From Albimonas sp051747505 (GTDB taxonomy: Bacteria; Pseudomonadota; Alphaproteobacteria; Rhodobacterales; Rhodobacteraceae), in assembly GCA_051747505.1 (NCBI GenBank), contig JBNJGE010000044.1, positions 1-18,769 of the forward strand: a stretch of 18,769 bases of DNA, in the 5' to 3' direction. The position numbers and the translations under genes were made by a program. Position 1 is the first letter of the stretch, and each line of letters starts with the position of its first letter. The notes under the pieces were generated by a model. That model had not been told where the DNA came from. It saw only the letters and a list, made by a program, of their open reading frames with translations, and did no database searches. Shown here piece by piece: positions 17,534-18,769 of the stretch.

Positions 17534-17698
17534 TTGACCTTGCGCGATAAAATGAAACGTGTGCTACTTCGGGTAGGAACAGGGAACATCGTTGAAAACA
17601 AACGGAAATCGGGAAGAAGTAGGCTAACGGAAACTGGTTTCCGCCCCGATGCGGGGCAATGAGTTAGCGGAGACGTGGCAACCATGAAGGAGAAGATG
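17534..17698. promoter_or_regulatory. Post-integrase control region; candidate attP/operator
   Basis: This 165-bp noncoding gap is markedly less GC-rich than its surroundings. It contains a perfect 7+7 inverted repeat with two-base spacer, CGGAAACTGGTTTCCG (17628-17643), immediately followed by a hairpin, GCCCCG-ATG-CGGGGC (17643-17657). Short direct repeats occur: ACGGAAA at 17602 and 17627, and GGAACA at 17576 and 17583. No U-tract follows the hairpins, so this is not an obvious terminator. Position next to int, AT-richness and repeats fit attP arm sites; an operator for the downstream genes is the alternative. Confidence 0.5.
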
Positions 17699-17953
17699 AT
17701 GAGCAACGTGAAGAACTTTCCGAGCCGTCCGCCAAAAGCTCTCGGGGGGATGAGCGACCTTGCAATGGATAAGCTGGAAGAGGACAGCGAAGATCTGGAA
17801 GGCGTGCAGGCGGATTGCGACCGGCTCGCCACCTTTCTGAGCAATGCTCGCCAGCCGGAGTTCGTAGCCAAGTTTCGCTTGGAGATGGAAGAGGCCGAGA
17901 AGCGTAGGATTGACCTAGATAGAGACGTCAACGGTGACCCATTGGAGCCTTGA
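17699..17953 (+). CDS. Small acidic helical protein, 84 aa
   Basis: The protein begins MSNVKNFPSRPPKALGGMSD and continues with acidic helices (MDKLEEDSEDLEGVQADCDR, LEMEEAEKRRIDLDRDVNGD). ATG 17699 has AAGGAG six bases upstream; several nearby in-frame starts (17675 GTG, 17684, 17696) are possible. It is the first gene after the post-integrase control region and is less GC-rich than its neighbours. No motif is recognised; an acidic, possibly coiled-coil protein. Confidence 0.65.
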   Translation: MSNVKNFPSRPPKALGGMSDLAMDKLEEDSEDLEGVQADCDRLATFLSNARQPEFVAKFRLEMEEAEKRRIDLDRDVNGDPLEP

Positions 17954-17970
17954 CGCCCCACCTGACCACC

Positions 17971-17985
17971 CCGCCGATGCGGCGG
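17971..17985 (+). other. GC triloop hairpin in leader
   Basis: CCGCCG-ATG-CGGCGG forms a six-pair stem with a three-base loop, 31 bases before the start at 18002. The same design (six GC pairs, triloop) occurs at 17643-17657 and 9837-9851, each ahead of a ribosome site. Confidence 0.6.
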
Positions 17986-18001
17986 ATGAAAGGAGAATGT
18001 G

Positions 18002-18169
18002 ATGGGAATGGAATGCGGAGAATGCGAGCGCGATCTGCGTGCGGGCCACGATCCATCGTGCAGCCGCTATACGCCGCCTCCAGAGTGCCCTGTCTGCGCC
18101 CGGCGGCTACAGGAAGGCGACGGCTACCTGTTCTGCGAGACGCATGGGGAAGTCGAGCCCGCCACCTGA
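18002..18169 (+). CDS. Small Cys-rich zinc-binding-like protein, 55 aa
   Basis: The protein begins MGMECGECERDLRAGHDPSC and continues PECPVCARRLQEGDGYLFCE, then THGEVEPAT. It has eight Cys/His ligands in an order suggesting two small zinc sites (CGEC...H...C and CPVC...CETH). An AAAGGAG element lies eight bases before the ATG. It is one of several zinc-ribbon-sized proteins in the rightward genes. The function is unknown. Confidence 0.7.
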   Translation: MGMECGECERDLRAGHDPSCSRYTPPPECPVCARRLQEGDGYLFCETHGEVEPAT

Positions 18170-18199
18170 CCCCGCACGCAGCCCGGAGAGGAGAGGAAG

Positions 18200-18529
18200 A
18201 TGAGCAAAGCCCCGAAGTTTGAAGTCAGCGAAGCGGCGAGGGCAAAATGGCCCACGCTCAAGAATTCGATTGAGGAAGCCGCCTTTGATACGACAGACGA
18301 CCTGATTGAAGCGGACCTCTCCCCGTCTCAGGCGGGGTCTGTCGTGGCCCACGCGCTCATCCGGGCTGCGTGGAAGGTGGCAGCGTGCGGACGGCTGGCC
18401 GATGGGCACGAACCCAACCCGGACCACTTTCGGGAGGCGGTTGAGACTGCCCTGAGCAGCATCACGTTCATGCCGAACGAGCCCGCCACCCGCCCCGCCG
18501 CGGACCAGGAGGAGCGGGGAGATGGCTGA
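18200..18529 (+). CDS. Hypothetical phage protein, 109 aa
   Basis: The protein begins MSKAPKFEVSEAARAKWPTL and is helical: TTDDLIEADLSPSQAGSVVA, HALIRAAWKVAACGRLADGH, then DHFREAVETALSSITF. A strong GGAGAGGAGAGGAAG stretch precedes the ATG. The tail DQEERGDG overlaps the next gene by eight bases (ATGGCTGA). The helical middle with a conserved-looking Trp resembles unnamed phage early proteins; nothing more specific can be said. Confidence 0.7.
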   Translation: MSKAPKFEVSEAARAKWPTLKNSIEEAAFDTTDDLIEADLSPSQAGSVVAHALIRAAWKVAACGRLADGHEPNPDHFREAVETALSSITFMPNEPATRPAADQEERGDG

Positions 18530-18665
18530 TCGCACGGAAGATGTGATTTACTTGGGGGAGGGCATTTGGTGGCAGGTGTCTGATCGCACCAGAAAGTCAC
18601 TATGGTGGAAAAATTTCCGCGCCATGCTCGCCGCCGCGCCCAAGCAGGAGGAAGACGATGGCTGA
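18522..18665 (+). CDS. Small Trp-rich protein, 47 aa
   Basis: The protein begins MADRTEDVIYLGEGIWWQVS and continues DRTRKSLWWKNFRAMLAAAP, then KQEEDDG. Four Trp and aromatic residues dominate a 47-residue peptide. It is coupled at both ends by the ATGGCTGA overlap, supporting translation. No family is recognised. Confidence 0.6.
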   Translation: MADRTEDVIYLGEGIWWQVSDRTRKSLWWKNFRAMLAAAPKQEEDDG

Positions 18666-18769
18666 CATATGTCTGACGTGCGCCGGCGGGGGGAAGGTTG
18701 TGTCGTCGGATGACAGGTCGAAATCGGTTATCCCATGCCCGGTCTGTGGCGGAACGGGCATCAAAGAGC
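18658..18769 (+). CDS. Partial zinc-finger protein (DnaJ-type Cys repeats), runs off the right edge
   Basis: The visible 37 residues begin MADICLTCAGGGKVV and contain a second repeat, CPVCGGTGIKE. Paired CxxCxGxG motifs are the signature of DnaJ-type zinc fingers, which also occur as stand-alone small proteins in phages. The start shares ATGGCTGA with the previous stop. The gene continues beyond the window. Confidence 0.65.
   Translation, partial: MADICLTCAGGGKVVSSDDRSKSVIPCPVCGGTGIKE

Noticed and set aside
17534..17568. Sigma-70 promoter from TTGACC after int
   Set aside because: No acceptable -10 element lies 16-18 bases downstream; the nearest TA-rich hexamers are at the wrong spacing.
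17628..17657. Intrinsic terminator after int
   Set aside because: Two adjacent stems are present but neither is followed by a T tract on either strand, so termination is not supported.
17552..17662. 36-codon frame in the post-integrase gap
   Set aside because: No ribosome site, it runs through the inverted repeat and hairpin, and its composition is unconvincing; the region is better read as regulatory or att DNA.

Overview
The window is wholly phage-like: about 60 short, tightly packed genes, no host housekeeping gene, no rRNA or tRNA, high GC, and a divergent two-operon plan typical of a temperate tailed phage or prophage of an alphaproteobacterium. Rhodobacterales/Paracoccaceae is my best guess from protein style; this is inference, not a database match. 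A run of 10 Ns at 12818-12827 shows the sequence is a scaffold. No structural, packaging or lysis gene is visible, so this is only the early/regulatory part of the genome.

Left half (minus strand, 9745 down to 1): one long operon. It opens with two regulators (a small HTH protein and an unusual HTH plus sigma-region-4 protein), then a chimeric methyltransferase-like protein, a RusA resolvase, a tandem-HTH protein, an O-like replication initiator that contains a ten-copy iteron array plus AT-rich DNA (a likely lambda-type origin inside the gene), and a P-like partner. Next come a coiled-coil protein, a single-strand annealing protein candidate, SSB, NinB, a Ref-like HNH nuclease, a winged-helix protein and a run of small unknown genes. 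A good intrinsic terminator lies at 636-665, and a few more small genes follow beyond it. Nearly every junction is ATGA, GTGA, TGATG or a short overlap, so translation is coupled throughout.

Centre (9746-9869): a divergent control region with in-phase direct repeats over the leftward start codon, an inverted repeat, and a GC triloop hairpin ahead of the rightward ribosome site.

Right half (plus strand, 9870-17533): an accessory operon of small proteins. They include coiled-coil proteins sharing recently duplicated modules, zinc-ribbon-like proteins, single- or double-pass membrane proteins, and an ASCH-like protein flanked by a pair of related mini-genes. The operon ends in a small pre-integrase gene and a complete tyrosine integrase. 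This parallels the lambda pL operon, which also ends in int.

Right end (17534-18769): a relatively AT-rich 165-bp gap with a perfect inverted repeat, a hairpin and short direct repeats (attP and/or operator candidate), then more small phage-like genes on the same strand. Because phage-like genes continue past int, the window may represent a circular or unintegrated phage map rather than a prophage edge. The main points of interest are the putative intragenic origin, the two-domain regulator in place of a visible CI-type repressor, the chimeric methyltransferase, the module duplications, and the reuse of near-identical gene-junction sequences.
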